Shown here: positions 15,161 to 24,861 of the stretch, piece by piece | Layout of the letters: each line of letters starts with the position of its first letter | Position numbering within the stretch: the stretch's first letter is position 1 | From: Sinomonas sp. ASV486 | Lineage (GTDB): Bacteria; Actinomycetota; Actinomycetes; Actinomycetales; Micrococcaceae | Length of the DNA stretch: 64,000 bases | NCBI RefSeq assembly: GCF_030908215.1 | Contig: NZ_JAVFJK010000004.1 | Location: forward strand, 32,911-96,910 | Direction of reading: 5' to 3' | Translations under genes and position numbers: made by a program | Notes under the pieces: model-generated | Told to the model about the DNA's origin: nothing | What the model saw: only the letters and a program-made list of their open reading frames with translations | Databases searched by the model: none

Positions 15161-16342
15161 GTGTCGTTCGTTGAGCTCTCCCTCATCTGTGTCGTCGCGC
15201 TCCTGGGCCCCGCACTTGCCGCAAAGCGGTCATGGCACCTCCCGCTCGTCCTGGGCGAGCTCCTCGCGGGTGTCATCGTCGGCAAGTCACTTCTGGGTTG
15301 GGTCAACGCGGGCAACGAGACGTTCACGTTCCTGGCGGATATCGGCTTCGCGCTCATGATGTTCGTTGCCGGCACGCACGTGCCGATGCGCGACCGCACG
15401 ATCCGCGACGCGGTCGGCAAGGGCGCGCTCCGCGTCGTCATCACGGCGGTCCTGGCCGCGGCGCTCGGAATCGGCGTCGCCATACTCTTGGGGTCGGCGA
15501 ATGCGCCGCTGTACGTGGTTCTCATGGCGTCGTCGTCGGCCGCCTTGGTCCTGCCCATCGTCGACTCGCTCAAGCTCAGCGGTCCGAGCGTCCTCGAACT
15601 GACCGCACAGGTGGCCCTCGCGGACGTCGCCGCGATCGTTGCACTCCCACTGGCCATCGATCCCGCCAACGCCGGTCCGAAAGCCCTCGGAGCTCTCGCG
15701 GTGGCCGTGTGCGCCATCGTCCTCTGGTGGGGGCTGCGGCGCTTCGAGAACGACGGATCACGCCAACGCCTCCACGACATGTCGGAGGCGAGGAAGTTTG
15801 CGCTCGAGCTGCGCATCCAGCTGTCAATCCTGTTCGCGCTGGCCGGTCTGGCCGTTTTCACCCACGTGTCGATCATGCTCGCGGGGTTCGCGTTCGGCCT
15901 CGCGGTCTCCGCGGTCGGGGAGCCGCGCCGCCTCGCTCGGCAGCTGTTCGCGCTCAACGACGGCTTCCTCGGCCCGGTCTTCTTCGTCTGGCTGGGCGCG
16001 TCGATCGACCTCCGCCAGCTCGGCGGCCACCCGCAGATGATCCTGCTCGGCCTGCTCCTTGGCGTCGGCGCAGTCGTGGCACACGCTGCCAACCGGCTCG
16101 CGGGCCTTCCGCTGCCATTCGCGATCGCCTCCGCGGCGCAGCTCGGCGTGCCCGTGGCCGCCGCGACGATCGGCCACAGCCTCGGCGTGCTCGCGCCTGG
16201 GGAGGACGCCGCCCTCCTGTTGGGAGCGCTGGTCACGATCGGAGGCACTACCGCGGCAGCCTCCTGGGCCGCCAAACGTGCAGCGGCGTCTGGGCCGCCA
16301 ACAGCGAGCGCACGCGGAGGCCAGGCCCAGCCGGCGGGCTGA
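15161..16342 (+). CDS. CPA2-family cation:proton antiporter
   Basis: This 393-aa protein has about eleven to twelve membrane spans and the fold of CPA2 antiporters (KefB/GerN type), which exchange K+ or Na+ for H+. Diagnostic stretches are PLVLGELLAGVIVGKSLLG near the N-terminus, FALMMFVAGTHV, and ALADVAAIVALPLAI, where an aspartate replaces the paired acidic residues of the ion site. LNDGFLGPVFFVWLGASID is typical of the late helices. There is no TrkA-N (RCK) domain, so gating by NAD or glutathione is not expected. It starts at GTG 15161. The C-terminus is short and Ala/Gly-rich. Confidence 0.85.
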   Translation: MSFVELSLICVVALLGPALAAKRSWHLPLVLGELLAGVIVGKSLLGWVNAGNETFTFLADIGFALMMFVAGTHVPMRDRTIRDAVGKGALRVVITAVLAAALGIGVAILLGSANAPLYVVLMASSSAALVLPIVDSLKLSGPSVLELTAQVALADVAAIVALPLAIDPANAGPKALGALAVAVCAIVLWWGLRRFENDGSRQRLHDMSEARKFALELRIQLSILFALAGLAVFTHVSIMLAGFAFGLAVSAVGEPRRLARQLFALNDGFLGPVFFVWLGASIDLRQLGGHPQMILLGLLLGVGAVVAHAANRLAGLPLPFAIASAAQLGVPVAAATIGHSLGVLAPGEDAALLLGALVTIGGTTAAASWAAKRAAASGPPTASARGGQAQPAG

Positions 16343-16473
16343 GAACGGTGACGGCCGGGGCCCGGACACGAACAATCCACAGAAGCCTCTTTCAGGTAGA
16401 CGTCTGCAGCGAGCTCTACGGTCGGTAGAATTGGCCTCCACACCACGGGGACCGGCCAAGAGCAGGGAGGCAC

Positions 16474-17133
16474 ATGACGCGTCGACGCGACACCGTGCCC
16501 GCCCCCGGCTCCCTCCGGCGTTCCCTGCGCACGACGGCGCTCGGCGGCTCGGTCACGGCCCTCGCCGCCGGGGCGCACGCGTGGGCGGGCGGCGACCTCC
16601 CGCACCCGCTCATCCTCGGCGCGCTCGTCGCCCTCACAGTCCTGGTGTCGGCAGCGGTCGCCCGACTGCCGCTGCGGCTCCCCGGGCTCATCGCGGCCCT
16701 CGGCGCAGGCCAAGTGGTCCTGCACGAGGCGTTCACCGCGCTCGCCCCGGCGGGTGCCGCCGCGCCGTCGGCCGCCTCGGCGCTCGCGAGGGGACGGCAC
16801 CAGCACAGCGCCGACGCACTGTCGGCGCTCGAATCGCTCGGAGCCGAGCCGTCCCTCTCCGCGGCCAACGATCACGCTTCCCCGCTCATGCTCGGACTGC
16901 ACATCGCCGCGACGCTGGCCTGTGCCCTCGCGATCCGGAAGGTCGAGCAGGCCCTGGCCGCCATGGCCGAGTGGCTCCGGCCCCTCACGCACCTGCCGGA
17001 ACCGGTCGCCGTCATGCCTTCTGCCCCGCCCCGGCCGTTCGCCGCAGCCCCCGTGCGCCACGCGCGGACGTGGCGCGAGCTGGCGCCGCCGCCCCAACGC
17101 GGGCCGCCCCGCGCAGCACCCGCCTTCGCCTGA
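16474..17133 (+). CDS. Membrane protein of unknown function upstream of ycnI
   Basis: The 219-aa product has three or four hydrophobic segments: TALGGSVTALAAGAHAWAG, LILGALVALTVLVSAAVA, PGLIAALGAGQVVLHEAF and LMLGLHIAATLACALAI. Several histidines (HAWAGGDLPH, RGRHQH, NDHASPLMLGLH) sit at the ends of the spans, which could matter for copper given the next gene. The C-terminal 50 residues are Pro/Ala-rich and cytoplasmic. I do not recognise the family. The ATG at 16474 follows GGGAGG by four bases. It is 82 bases upstream of the YcnI gene in the same direction, so a joint role in copper handling is plausible but unproven. TAGAAT at 16426-16431 is a candidate -10. Confidence 0.75.
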   Translation: MTRRRDTVPAPGSLRRSLRTTALGGSVTALAAGAHAWAGGDLPHPLILGALVALTVLVSAAVARLPLRLPGLIAALGAGQVVLHEAFTALAPAGAAAPSAASALARGRHQHSADALSALESLGAEPSLSAANDHASPLMLGLHIAATLACALAIRKVEQALAAMAEWLRPLTHLPEPVAVMPSAPPRPFAAAPVRHARTWRELAPPPQRGPPRAAPAFA

Positions 17134-17215
17134 CCAGCGCCCCGGCTTCCGGCGGCGCCGCCACTGGACCCTTCTGACACGCCGGCGCGCTGCTGCGCGC
17201 CGCGAAAGGCATGCT

Positions 17216-17968
17216 GTGAACACCACCACCCAGACCACCCGAACCCGCCGCGCCACCCGCGCCGTTGCCCCCGCCGTCGTCGCCGGCGGGCTCCTCCTGG
17301 CCGCAGCCGGGGCCGCATCCGCGCACGTGGGGATCGACCCCACGTCCACCGCGGCGGGCTCGTCCACCCTCCTCACCCTGGCCATCCCGCATGGCTGCGG
17401 CGACAGCCCCACCACGAAGCTCACGATCTCGCTCCCCGCCGAGATCCCTGACGCCACGCCCACGGTCAATCCGAACTGGATGGCCGAGAAGGTCACGCAG
17501 AAGCTCGACACGCCGCAGAAGACGGCCGACGGCGCGACCATCACCCAGCGGACCGGGCAGATCGTCTACACGGCCAAGACACCGCTGGACCCCCACCAGC
17601 GCGACACGTTCGTTCTGAGCCTCAAGCTCCCGGCCGACGCCGCGGGCCGGTCGCTGTACTTCCCGACGCTGCAGACCTGTGAGCAGGGCCAGACCGATTG
17701 GAAGGAGATCCCGGCTGCTGGCCAGGACCATGACTCGCTCAAGGCACCCGCGCCCTCGATCACCGTGACGGCGGCGGCCACGGCGGCCAGTGCGGGCGGC
17801 ACCCACACGGGCCACACCGCCACCGAGGCCCTTGCCACCGCCGAACCGGCGTCCTCGACGACCGCCGAGGGTAGCAGCGCCGCAGGCTGGGTGGGCCTCG
17901 GCGCCGGCCTGGCCGGGCTGCTCCTCGGCGGCGTGGCACTCTTCCGGACGCGGGGCCGCAGGGCGTAG
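17216..17968 (+). CDS. YcnI-like copper-binding membrane-anchored protein (DUF1775)
   Basis: This 250-aa exported protein has a signal peptide (residues 1-36) ending in AASA, so the mature chain would begin with histidine (HVGIDPT). In Bacillus YcnI the N-terminal histidine forms part of a Cu(II) site. The DUF1775 domain (about 37-185) shows LAIPHGCGDSPTTKL, NPNWMAEKV and FPTLQTCEQG. A His/Thr linker (THTGHTATEA) and one C-terminal membrane anchor (GLGAGLAGLLLGGVALF) followed by RTRGRRA complete it. The start is the GTG at 17216 with AAAGG seven bases upstream. YcnI proteins are thought to work with copper importers; the only candidate partner here is the unknown membrane protein just upstream. 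Confidence 0.9.
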   Translation: MNTTTQTTRTRRATRAVAPAVVAGGLLLAAAGAASAHVGIDPTSTAAGSSTLLTLAIPHGCGDSPTTKLTISLPAEIPDATPTVNPNWMAEKVTQKLDTPQKTADGATITQRTGQIVYTAKTPLDPHQRDTFVLSLKLPADAAGRSLYFPTLQTCEQGQTDWKEIPAAGQDHDSLKAPAPSITVTAAATAASAGGTHTGHTATEALATAEPASSTTAEGSSAAGWVGLGAGLAGLLLGGVALFRTRGRRA

Positions 17969-17994
17969 TCGGCCACTCGCAGCCGTTGCAGCCC

Positions 17995-18029
17995 GGGTCG
18001 GTCCGCGTGCACCCCACGCGGTCCGACCC
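17995..18029 (+). terminator. Terminator after the ycnI-like gene
   Basis: GGGTCGGTCCGCGTG (17995-18009) pairs with CACGCGGTCCGACCC (18015-18029) over 15 positions, with one T-T mismatch and a five-base loop. It starts 27 nt after the ycnI-like stop codon. Confidence 0.8.
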
Positions 18030-18104
18030 CGTTGGCCGATGTGTCCTCGGACCGTGGTCGTATTGTGCCTTGACGCCAGTGTGACTGGAGTGAATCGTGG
18101 GACT

Positions 18105-18743
18105 ATGAACCGCTTCCAACGCGCCTTCGTCCTCGCGTCACCCCTCGTGCTCGCTGCGGCGCTTGCCGGCTGCGGCTCGGGAGGGACGGCACCGTCCTCG
18201 TCGCAGACCGCCGGATCGCCGTCGCCCTCAGCAACCCAGTCCCCGAGCGCTTCGCCTAGCGGGACGCCGTCAGGCGGCGGCTCCGGGTCACCGAGCGATA
18301 CGGGCACCCCCGTCGCGGGCGGCCCTGCGCGGTGCCTTTCGACCCAGCTCGAGGGAAGCCTCCAGCCCGGCGGTGGCGGAGCCGCGGGAACCGTCTACCA
18401 GAAGATCGCCCTGAAGAACACGTCGCAGACGGCGTGCCTGCTCGAGGGCTTCGCCGGGGTCTCCCTCACGAACGGGCCCACGGGCGATCCGATCGGTGCG
18501 CCGGCGGACAGGGACACATCGGTGGCCGTCGTGCCGATCGTGCTCCAGCCGGGACAGAGCGGGGCCGCGGACTTCGGCCTGCATCAGGCGGGCAACTTCC
18601 AGGGCTGCACCGTCGTCACGGCCGCCGGCTACCGCGTGTACCCGCCGGAGGACTACGGCTCGCTGTTCATCCCCGCCCCCGCAACGGCGTGCAGCAATGC
18701 AGACATCCACCTCCTGACACTCAGGGCGTTCCAGCCGTTCTGA
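18105..18743 (+). CDS. DUF4232-type secreted lipoprotein
   Basis: This 212-aa protein has a lipoprotein signal with the lipobox LAGC (cysteine at residue 23), so it should be anchored to the outer face of the membrane. Residues 25-75 are a low-complexity Ser/Pro/Gly/Thr linker. The C-terminal domain (about 80-212) resembles DUF4232: RCLSTQLEGSL at the start, QKIALKNTSQTACLLEGFAG in the middle and an Ig-like strand pattern after, with four cysteines likely to pair outside the cell. Function is not known for the family. TTGACG at 18070-18075 is a candidate -35. The ATG at 18105 lacks an obvious ribosome-binding site. Confidence 0.8.
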   Translation: MNRFQRAFVLASPLVLAAALAGCGSGGTAPSSSQTAGSPSPSATQSPSASPSGTPSGGGSGSPSDTGTPVAGGPARCLSTQLEGSLQPGGGGAAGTVYQKIALKNTSQTACLLEGFAGVSLTNGPTGDPIGAPADRDTSVAVVPIVLQPGQSGAADFGLHQAGNFQGCTVVTAAGYRVYPPEDYGSLFIPAPATACSNADIHLLTLRAFQPF

Positions 18744-18808
18744 CAGCGGGCGTCCCTGCGGCGCCGCATGTCGCGTGAAGATCCGCTCCCCCGAGGACTG
18801 TCGGTGGG

Positions 18809-21800
18809 GTGGAGGATGATGGTGCCGTGATTCGGGAACCGGGCGGAGAGCCTCGCGGGGGCAGCACAGCGGTCATGGACCGTTTCGGTGCTGCGACGCG
18901 CGCGTGGTTCCTCGGCTCCTTCCGGGAGCCCACGCCCGCTCAGACGGGCGCGTGGGAGGCGATCTCCTCGGGCCGCCATGCGCTCGTCGTTGCCCCGACC
19001 GGGTCCGGCAAGACGCTCGCGGCGTTCCTGTGGTCCCTCGACCGGCTCCTGGCGCACGACGTCGCGGGGTCGCCGGGCGCTTCCGGCGCACCTCATGCGG
19101 TGGGAGCCGAGCGCGGAGACGCGCTTCCGGGGCTGGACGCCACCGCACTGCCGGCGGCCCCGGACGCGGGCGAGACGGCCGCGCGGGGCGGGCGGCGCCG
19201 TCGTGCGCCCAAGAACCACACCAGAGTCCTGTACATCTCCCCCCTCAAAGCCCTCGGCGTGGACGTCGAGCGGAACCTGCGGGCCCCCCTCATCGGCATC
19301 TCGCAGACCGCGCGCCGGCTCGGCCTGCCCGCCCCGGCGGTGAGCGTCGGGGTGAGGAGCGGAGACACGTCCGCATCGGACCGGCGCGCGCTCCTGACGA
19401 ACCCGCCGGACATCCTCATCACCACGCCCGAGTCGCTGTACCTCATGCTCACCTCGCAGGCTCGTGAGACCCTGGCCGAGGTCGAGACGGTGATCGTCGA
19501 CGAGGTGCACGCAGTTGCCGGTACGAAACGGGGCGCCCATCTGGCCGTCTCGCTCGAGCGGCTCGACGCGATCCTCGCCAGGCCCGCCCAGCGGATCGGG
19601 CTCTCGGCCACCGTGGAGCCGCGCGAGCTGGTCGCGCAGTTCCTGGCGGGGCAGGCACCGTGCGAGATCGTCGCGCCTCCGGCCGCGAAGACGTGGGAGC
19701 TCACCGTCACGGTGCCGGTCGAAGACATGAGCGACCTGGCCGGCGCGGCCGCTGCGCATGACATGGGGCCGGCGTCGGGCCTGCAGCCGCAGGCGTCGAT
19801 CTGGCCGCACGTCGAGGAGAAGATCGTTGACCTCATCCTCGCGAACCGCTCAACGATCGTGTTCTCGAACTCGCGCCGCCTCGCCGAACGGCTCACGGGG
19901 CGTCTCAACGAGATCTACGCCGAGCGGATGCAGCCGAGCGTGTGGGATGAACCGCTCCCAGACGAAGAACGCGGGATCACGAGCGCGGGCCGCGCCGTGT
20001 CCACCGTGGTTGAGCGGAGCCGAAACCAGACCCGCACGCCCGCCGAGATGATGGCGCAGGCTGGCCAGACCGCTGGCGCGGACCCGGTCCTCGCACGCGC
20101 CCACCACGGCTCCGTGTCGAAGGAGCAGCGCGCTCAGATCGAGGACGACCTCAAGACTGGGCGCCTGCGCTGCGTCGTCGCGACAAGCAGCCTCGAGCTC
20201 GGCATCGACATGGGGCTCGTCGACCTCGTGATCCAGGTCGAGTCGCCACCCTCGGTCGCCTCGGGGCTCCAGCGGGTCGGACGCGCGGGGCACCAGGTCG
20301 GGGAGGTCAGCCAGGGCGTCCTGTTCCCCAAGCACCGGGCGGACCTCGTGCACACGGCCATCACGGTAGAGCGCATGCTCGCGGGTCAGATCGAGGCCCT
20401 GCGCATCCCCGCCAACCCGCTGGACATCCTCGCACAGCAGACCGTGGCGGCCACCGCGCTCGGGCCCATCGACGTCGAGGAGTGGTTCGATACCGTGCGC
20501 CGGTCCGCGCCGTTCGCGACCCTGCCGCGCTCCGCCTTCGACGCGACCCTCGACCTCCTCTCAGGCAAGTACCCCTCCGACGAGTTCGCCGAGCTGCGCC
20601 CCCGCATCGTGTGGGACCGCACCGAGGGCTCCATCGAAGGCCGACCGGGGGCGCAGCGGCTGGCCGTCACGAGCGGCGGGACGATCCCGGACCGCGGGCT
20701 CTTCGGCGTCTACATCGTGGGTACCGAGCAGGAGGCGCCCGGCGCCGGGTCCGCAGCGTCGCAGGCCGCCAAGGGTGGGCGCCGCGTGGGCGAGCTCGAC
20801 GAGGAGATGGTCTACGAGTCCCGGGTCGGGGACGTCTTCGCCCTCGGCGCGACGAGCTGGAAGATCGAAGACATCACGCACGACCGAGTCCTCGTCTCCC
20901 CCGCGTTCGGCCAGCCCGGCAAGCTGCCGTTCTGGAAGGGGGACGGCCTCGGCCGGCCCATCGAGCTCGGGCGAGCGCTCGGCGCATTCCAGCGGGAGGT
21001 CTCGGGCGCGGACGGGGAACGGGCGACGGCGCGCATCGAGGCTGCCGGACTGGACGCCTTCGCGACCGGGAACCTGCTGCAGTACCTCGACGAGCAGAAG
21101 CATGCCACCTCGATCGTCCCGAGCGACCGGACCCTCGTGGTCGAACGGTTCCAGGACGAGCTCGGGGACTGGCGGGTGGTGCTGCACTCCCCCTTCGGAA
21201 TGCCGGTGCACGCGCCGTGGGCCCTCGCCGTCGGGCGGCGGCTGAGCGAGCGGTACGGGCTCGACGGCTCGGCGATGGCCGCGGACGACGGGATTGTGCT
21301 GCGCGTTCCCATGATGGAGGACGAGCCGCCCGGCGCCGAGCTGTTCGTGTTCGAGCCCGACGAGCTCGAGGGGATCGTGACCGAGGAGGTGGGCGGGTCC
21401 GCCCTGTTCGCCGCGCGATTCCGCGAGTGCGCCGCCCGCGCGCTCCTCCTGCCCCGCCCGAACCCCGGCAAACGGCAGCCGCTGTGGCAGCAGCGGCAGC
21501 GCTCCTCCCAGCTCCTCGACGTCGCCAAGAAGTACCCCCAGTTCCCGATCATCCTCGAGGCAGTGCGCGAATGCCTCCAAGACGTCTACGACCTCCCCGC
21601 GCTCCGCGAGGTCGCGGCCGCCATGGAGCGGCGCGAGCTAAGGCTCGTCGAGACGACCACCCAGCAGCCCTCCCCGTTCGCCCGTTCGCTCCTGTTCGGG
21701 TACGTCGCCCAGTTCCTCTACGAGGGCGATTCGCCCCTCGCCGAGCGCCGCGCCGCCGCCCTGTCCCTCGACTCGACGCTCCTCAACGAGCTCCTCGGCC

Positions 21801-23881
21801 GCGCTGAGCTCAGCGAACTCCTCGACCCCAAGGTCATCGAGCAGACCGAGCGCGAACTGCAGCGGCTCGCCGAGGACCGCAAGCTCAAGGGGCTCGAGGG
21901 CGCCGCGGACCTGCTCCGGCTGCTCGGGCCGCTGTCCGTCGACGAGGTCGCGGAGCGGCTTCGCGCCTCCGACGGGGAGGGGGCCGCCGCCCCCTTCGCG
22001 GACGCCCCCCACGCCCGCAGCCCCCTCCCCGTCTCCGGCGCTTCGGAGCACCTCACCGAGGTCTCTGCTTACCTTCACGAGCTTGTCGCTGCCCGGCGGG
22101 CCCTTGTCGTGAACATTGCGGGCGCCGAACGGTATGCCGCGATCGAGGATGCCTCCCGGCTACGGGACGCCCTCGGCGTTCCCCTGCCCATCGGCGTTCC
22201 CCTCGCGTTCATCGAGCCCGTGGGCGATCCGCTCGGGGACCTCGTCGGGCGCTACGCGCGCACCCATGGACCGTTCGCGGCGGGCGAGGCTGCCGCGCGG
22301 CTGGGGCTCGGCGTCGCCGTCGTGCACACGACGCTCAGGCGGCTCGCCGCCGACGGCCGCGTCGTCGAGGGGAGCTTCCGGCCCCGCAGCGGCGACGCCG
22401 CGCCGTCGCCCGCCGAGGAATGGTGCGACGCCGAGGTCCTGCGGAAGATCCGGCGCCGCTCGCTCGCGGCCCTGCGGGCCGACATCGAGCCCGTGGACCA
22501 GAGTGCGTTCGCCCGGTTCCTCGCGTCGTGGCAGCACCTCGGCCAGATTCAGGACGGCAGGCGGGACGGCCATGGACAGGGGCGCCCGCGCGGCTCCCTC
22601 AAGGGGCACGACGGCGTGCTGACCGTCGTCGACCAGCTCGCCGGCGTGCCGATCCCCGCGAGCGCGTGGGAGCCGCTCGTCCTGCGATCGCGCATTCAGG
22701 ACTACTCCCCCTCGCTCCTGGACGAGCTCATGGCCAGCGGCGAGATCCTGTGGACGGGTGCTGGCTCGCTCCCCGGCAATGACGGCTGGATCAGCCTGCA
22801 CGTGGCCGATTCGGCTGCCCTGACGCTGGCCCCCGACACCGACTTCACCCCCGACGACGCCCAGCAGCGCATCCTCGACTTCCTCGCCGGGGGCGGAGGG
22901 TACTTCTTCCGCCAAGTGGCCGAAGCGGGCGCAGCCCGCGCAGGACAGATGGACTCAGTGCTCTCGGACGAGGCAGCGATCCAAGCCATCTGGGACCTCG
23001 TGTGGGCCGGCCGCCTCACCGGCGACACGTTCGCCCCCGTCCGCGCCATGCTCGACGCGGGCCACACCGCGCACCGGCAGCCGTCGCGGACCCCGAGGGT
23101 CCGGTCCTACGGGTACGGGCGGCCGCCGCGCACCGGCCGGCTCGGAGGGCTGGGCGGCCGCGGGTTCGAACCGCTCGCGGCCCCGACGCCCCCCATGGCC
23201 GTGGGACGCTGGTCCGCGGTCCCCCACACTGACCTCGACACGACTGTCAGGATGCACGCTCTCGCCCAGCTGCTCATGGACCGCTACGGCGTGCTCACCC
23301 GCGGCTCGGTTACCGCCGAGAATGTCGCCGGCGGATTCGGGCTGCTGTACAAGGTCCTCTCACGGCTCGAGGAGTCTGGGGTGTGCCGGCGCGGCTACTT
23401 CGTCGACAGGCTTGGCGCGGCCCAGTTCGCGGTCCCCGCCACCGTGGACCGCCTGCGCACGTTCTCCCGCGACGATGTGCTCTCAACCGATCCGGGCCAG
23501 GCTCCCGCGCACGGCGCGCTTGCCCTCGCGGCCACCGACCCGGCCAACCCGTACGGCGCCGCGCTCGCGTGGCCCGAGGTCCCGGGCGCCGCGACGGGGC
23601 ACCGACCCGGACGGAAGGCGGGAGCGCTCGTCGTGACGGTCGACGGCGCGCTCACCCTGTACGTGGAACGCGGCGGGAAGACGCTGCTCGCCTTCACGGA
23701 CGACGAGGACGTCCTGGCCCCAGCCGCGCGTGCTCTCGTCGACGTGGTGCGCGGCGGGGCGGTGGACAAGCTCGCAATGGAGAAGGTCAATGGCCACGAC
23801 CTCCTCGACACTCCCCTCGCCCGGGCGCTCACCTCCACGGGTGCGTATTCAACACCGCGCGGCATGAGGATACGGGCGTGA
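18809..23881 (+). CDS. lhr: Lhr-family ATP-dependent DNA helicase
   Basis: Lhr is a large superfamily 2 helicase that moves 3' to 5' on DNA or RNA:DNA hybrids and is induced by DNA damage in mycobacteria. The 1690-aa protein has Walker A with K68 (APTGSGKT), the DEVH box at 231-234, GLSATVEP (motif III), ATSSLELGIDMG and QRVGRAGH (motifs V and VI) in the first 560 residues. The winged-helix and Lhr-core domains follow, and a long C-terminal Lhr-CTD runs to the end. It is longer than the roughly 1500 aa of mycobacterial Lhr because of Ala/Gly-rich insertions, one after Walker A (about 85-130) and one near residue 400 that carries a repeat-like word. A GTG at 18827 is an alternative start. nei2 follows 27 nt later, the conserved actinobacterial order. 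Confidence 0.95.
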   Translation: MEDDGAVIREPGGEPRGGSTAVMDRFGAATRAWFLGSFREPTPAQTGAWEAISSGRHALVVAPTGSGKTLAAFLWSLDRLLAHDVAGSPGASGAPHAVGAERGDALPGLDATALPAAPDAGETAARGGRRRRAPKNHTRVLYISPLKALGVDVERNLRAPLIGISQTARRLGLPAPAVSVGVRSGDTSASDRRALLTNPPDILITTPESLYLMLTSQARETLAEVETVIVDEVHAVAGTKRGAHLAVSLERLDAILARPAQRIGLSATVEPRELVAQFLAGQAPCEIVAPPAAKTWELTVTVPVEDMSDLAGAAAAHDMGPASGLQPQASIWPHVEEKIVDLILANRSTIVFSNSRRLAERLTGRLNEIYAERMQPSVWDEPLPDEERGITSAGRAVSTVVERSRNQTRTPAEMMAQAGQTAGADPVLARAHHGSVSKEQRAQIEDDLKTGRLRCVVATSSLELGIDMGLVDLVIQVESPPSVASGLQRVGRAGHQVGEVSQGVLFPKHRADLVHTAITVERMLAGQIEALRIPANPLDILAQQTVAATALGPIDVEEWFDTVRRSAPFATLPRSAFDATLDLLSGKYPSDEFAELRPRIVWDRTEGSIEGRPGAQRLAVTSGGTIPDRGLFGVYIVGTEQEAPGAGSAASQAAKGGRRVGELDEEMVYESRVGDVFALGATSWKIEDITHDRVLVSPAFGQPGKLPFWKGDGLGRPIELGRALGAFQREVSGADGERATARIEAAGLDAFATGNLLQYLDEQKHATSIVPSDRTLVVERFQDELGDWRVVLHSPFGMPVHAPWALAVGRRLSERYGLDGSAMAADDGIVLRVPMMEDEPPGAELFVFEPDELEGIVTEEVGGSALFAARFRECAARALLLPRPNPGKRQPLWQQRQRSSQLLDVAKKYPQFPIILEAVRECLQDVYDLPALREVAAAMERRELRLVETTTQQPSPFARSLLFGYVAQFLYEGDSPLAERRAAALSLDSTLLNELLGRAELSELLDPKVIEQTERELQRLAEDRKLKGLEGAADLLRLLGPLSVDEVAERLRASDGEGAAAPFADAPHARSPLPVSGASEHLTEVSAYLHELVAARRALVVNIAGAERYAAIEDASRLRDALGVPLPIGVPLAFIEPVGDPLGDLVGRYARTHGPFAAGEAAARLGLGVAVVHTTLRRLAADGRVVEGSFRPRSGDAAPSPAEEWCDAEVLRKIRRRSLAALRADIEPVDQSAFARFLASWQHLGQIQDGRRDGHGQGRPRGSLKGHDGVLTVVDQLAGVPIPASAWEPLVLRSRIQDYSPSLLDELMASGEILWTGAGSLPGNDGWISLHVADSAALTLAPDTDFTPDDAQQRILDFLAGGGGYFFRQVAEAGAARAGQMDSVLSDEAAIQAIWDLVWAGRLTGDTFAPVRAMLDAGHTAHRQPSRTPRVRSYGYGRPPRTGRLGGLGGRGFEPLAAPTPPMAVGRWSAVPHTDLDTTVRMHALAQLLMDRYGVLTRGSVTAENVAGGFGLLYKVLSRLEESGVCRRGYFVDRLGAAQFAVPATVDRLRTFSRDDVLSTDPGQAPAHGALALAATDPANPYGAALAWPEVPGAATGHRPGRKAGALVVTVDGALTLYVERGGKTLLAFTDDEDVLAPAARALVDVVRGGAVDKLAMEKVNGHDLLDTPLARALTSTGAYSTPRGMRIRA
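20006..20027 (+). repeat. Intergenic-type repeat word inside lhr
   Basis: GTGGTTGAGCGG followed by AGCCGAAACC resembles, from memory, a word very common between genes of Micrococcales (GTGGTTGAGCnnGnCGAAACC). Here it is translated in frame as VVERSRN, in an insertion between helicase motifs that looks non-conserved. Confidence 0.45.
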
Positions 23882-23908
23882 GGGCAGAGGCGATGTGCGG
23901 GGCGGTCC

Positions 23909-24763
23909 ATGCCCGAGGGTGACAACGTCTACCAGGCCGCCACGGCCATGCACGCGGCCCTCGCGGGAAAGCGCCTCGCCGCGAGCGACTTCCGTGTCCC
24001 CGCCTTCGCGACGCTGGACCTCGCGGGCTGGACCGTGATCGAGGTCATCTCCCGCGGCAAGCATCTCCTGCACCGGCTCGCCCCGCCGGGATCCGGCGGG
24101 CAGCACGAGCACGACGACGCCGGGCGCCTCAGCATCCACTCCCACCTATCGATGGAGGGCAGCTGGCAGGTCTACGCGGCCGGGCAACGGTGGCGCAAGC
24201 CCGGCCACACGGCCCGGGTCGCGCTCACGGCCGAAGACGGCACGAGCGCCGTCGGGTTCTCGCTCGGTGTGCTGGAGGTGATCCCGACAGCGCAGGAGGG
24301 CAGCGCCGTCGGGCATCTCGGGCCGGACCTGCTGGGACCCGATTGGGACGCGGCCCGTGCCGAGGCGAACGTGCGCCGCCAGCCGGAGCGCGCCGTCGGC
24401 CTCGCGTTGCTCGACCAGCGGAACCTCGCGGGGATCGGCAACATCTACCGCTGCGAGGTGTGCTTCCTCGGGCGAGTCCACCCGGCGACGCCGGTCGGAC
24501 GGGTGCCGGACCTGCCCGGCATCATCGCGACGGCCAAGCGGCTCCTCGAGGCCAACAAGTCCCGCCCGAGGAACACGGTGGGCGGATTCGGGCCGCCCAA
24601 CAGCACGTGGGTCTATGGGCGTGCGGGCCAGCCGTGCCTCCGCTGCCGCACGAGGATCGAGCACAGCACTCTGGCCGAGCCGACCCCCGGCACTGGAACC
24701 CACATCGGCGAAACCCGGGAGCGGGACATCTGGTTCTGCCCCAGCTGCCAGCCGCTCCGCTGA
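23909..24763 (+). CDS. nei: Endonuclease VIII/Fpg-family DNA glycosylase (Nei2)
   Basis: Nei enzymes excise oxidised pyrimidines and nick the DNA. The 284-aa protein starts MPEGDNVYQ; after Met removal, P2 is the catalytic nucleophile and E3 the acid/base partner. ISRGKHLLHRL, HLSMEGSW and LLDQRNLAGIGNIY are the family signatures (the last is the H2TH region). The C-terminal zinc finger has four cysteines: PCLRCRTRI and FCPSCQ. The MPEGD start and the neighbour lhr match mycobacterial nei2. It starts at ATG 23909, 27 nt after lhr, so the two are likely co-transcribed as a repair unit. It is convergent with mgtA. Confidence 0.93.
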   Translation: MPEGDNVYQAATAMHAALAGKRLAASDFRVPAFATLDLAGWTVIEVISRGKHLLHRLAPPGSGGQHEHDDAGRLSIHSHLSMEGSWQVYAAGQRWRKPGHTARVALTAEDGTSAVGFSLGVLEVIPTAQEGSAVGHLGPDLLGPDWDAARAEANVRRQPERAVGLALLDQRNLAGIGNIYRCEVCFLGRVHPATPVGRVPDLPGIIATAKRLLEANKSRPRNTVGGFGPPNSTWVYGRAGQPCLRCRTRIEHSTLAEPTPGTGTHIGETRERDIWFCPSCQPLR

Positions 24764-24861
24764 CCACACACCGCCCACGCCACGACCGCCTTCCGCCACC
24801 TGTTGCGCTCTGCAGGGTGCGATGGCCCCAGACCGTGCAGAACCCACCCGGTGCGCGGGGG

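Noticed and set aside
15082..17544. An 820-codon open frame on the minus strand
   Set aside because: It is antisense to the antiporter and YcnI genes, both of which have recognisable families.
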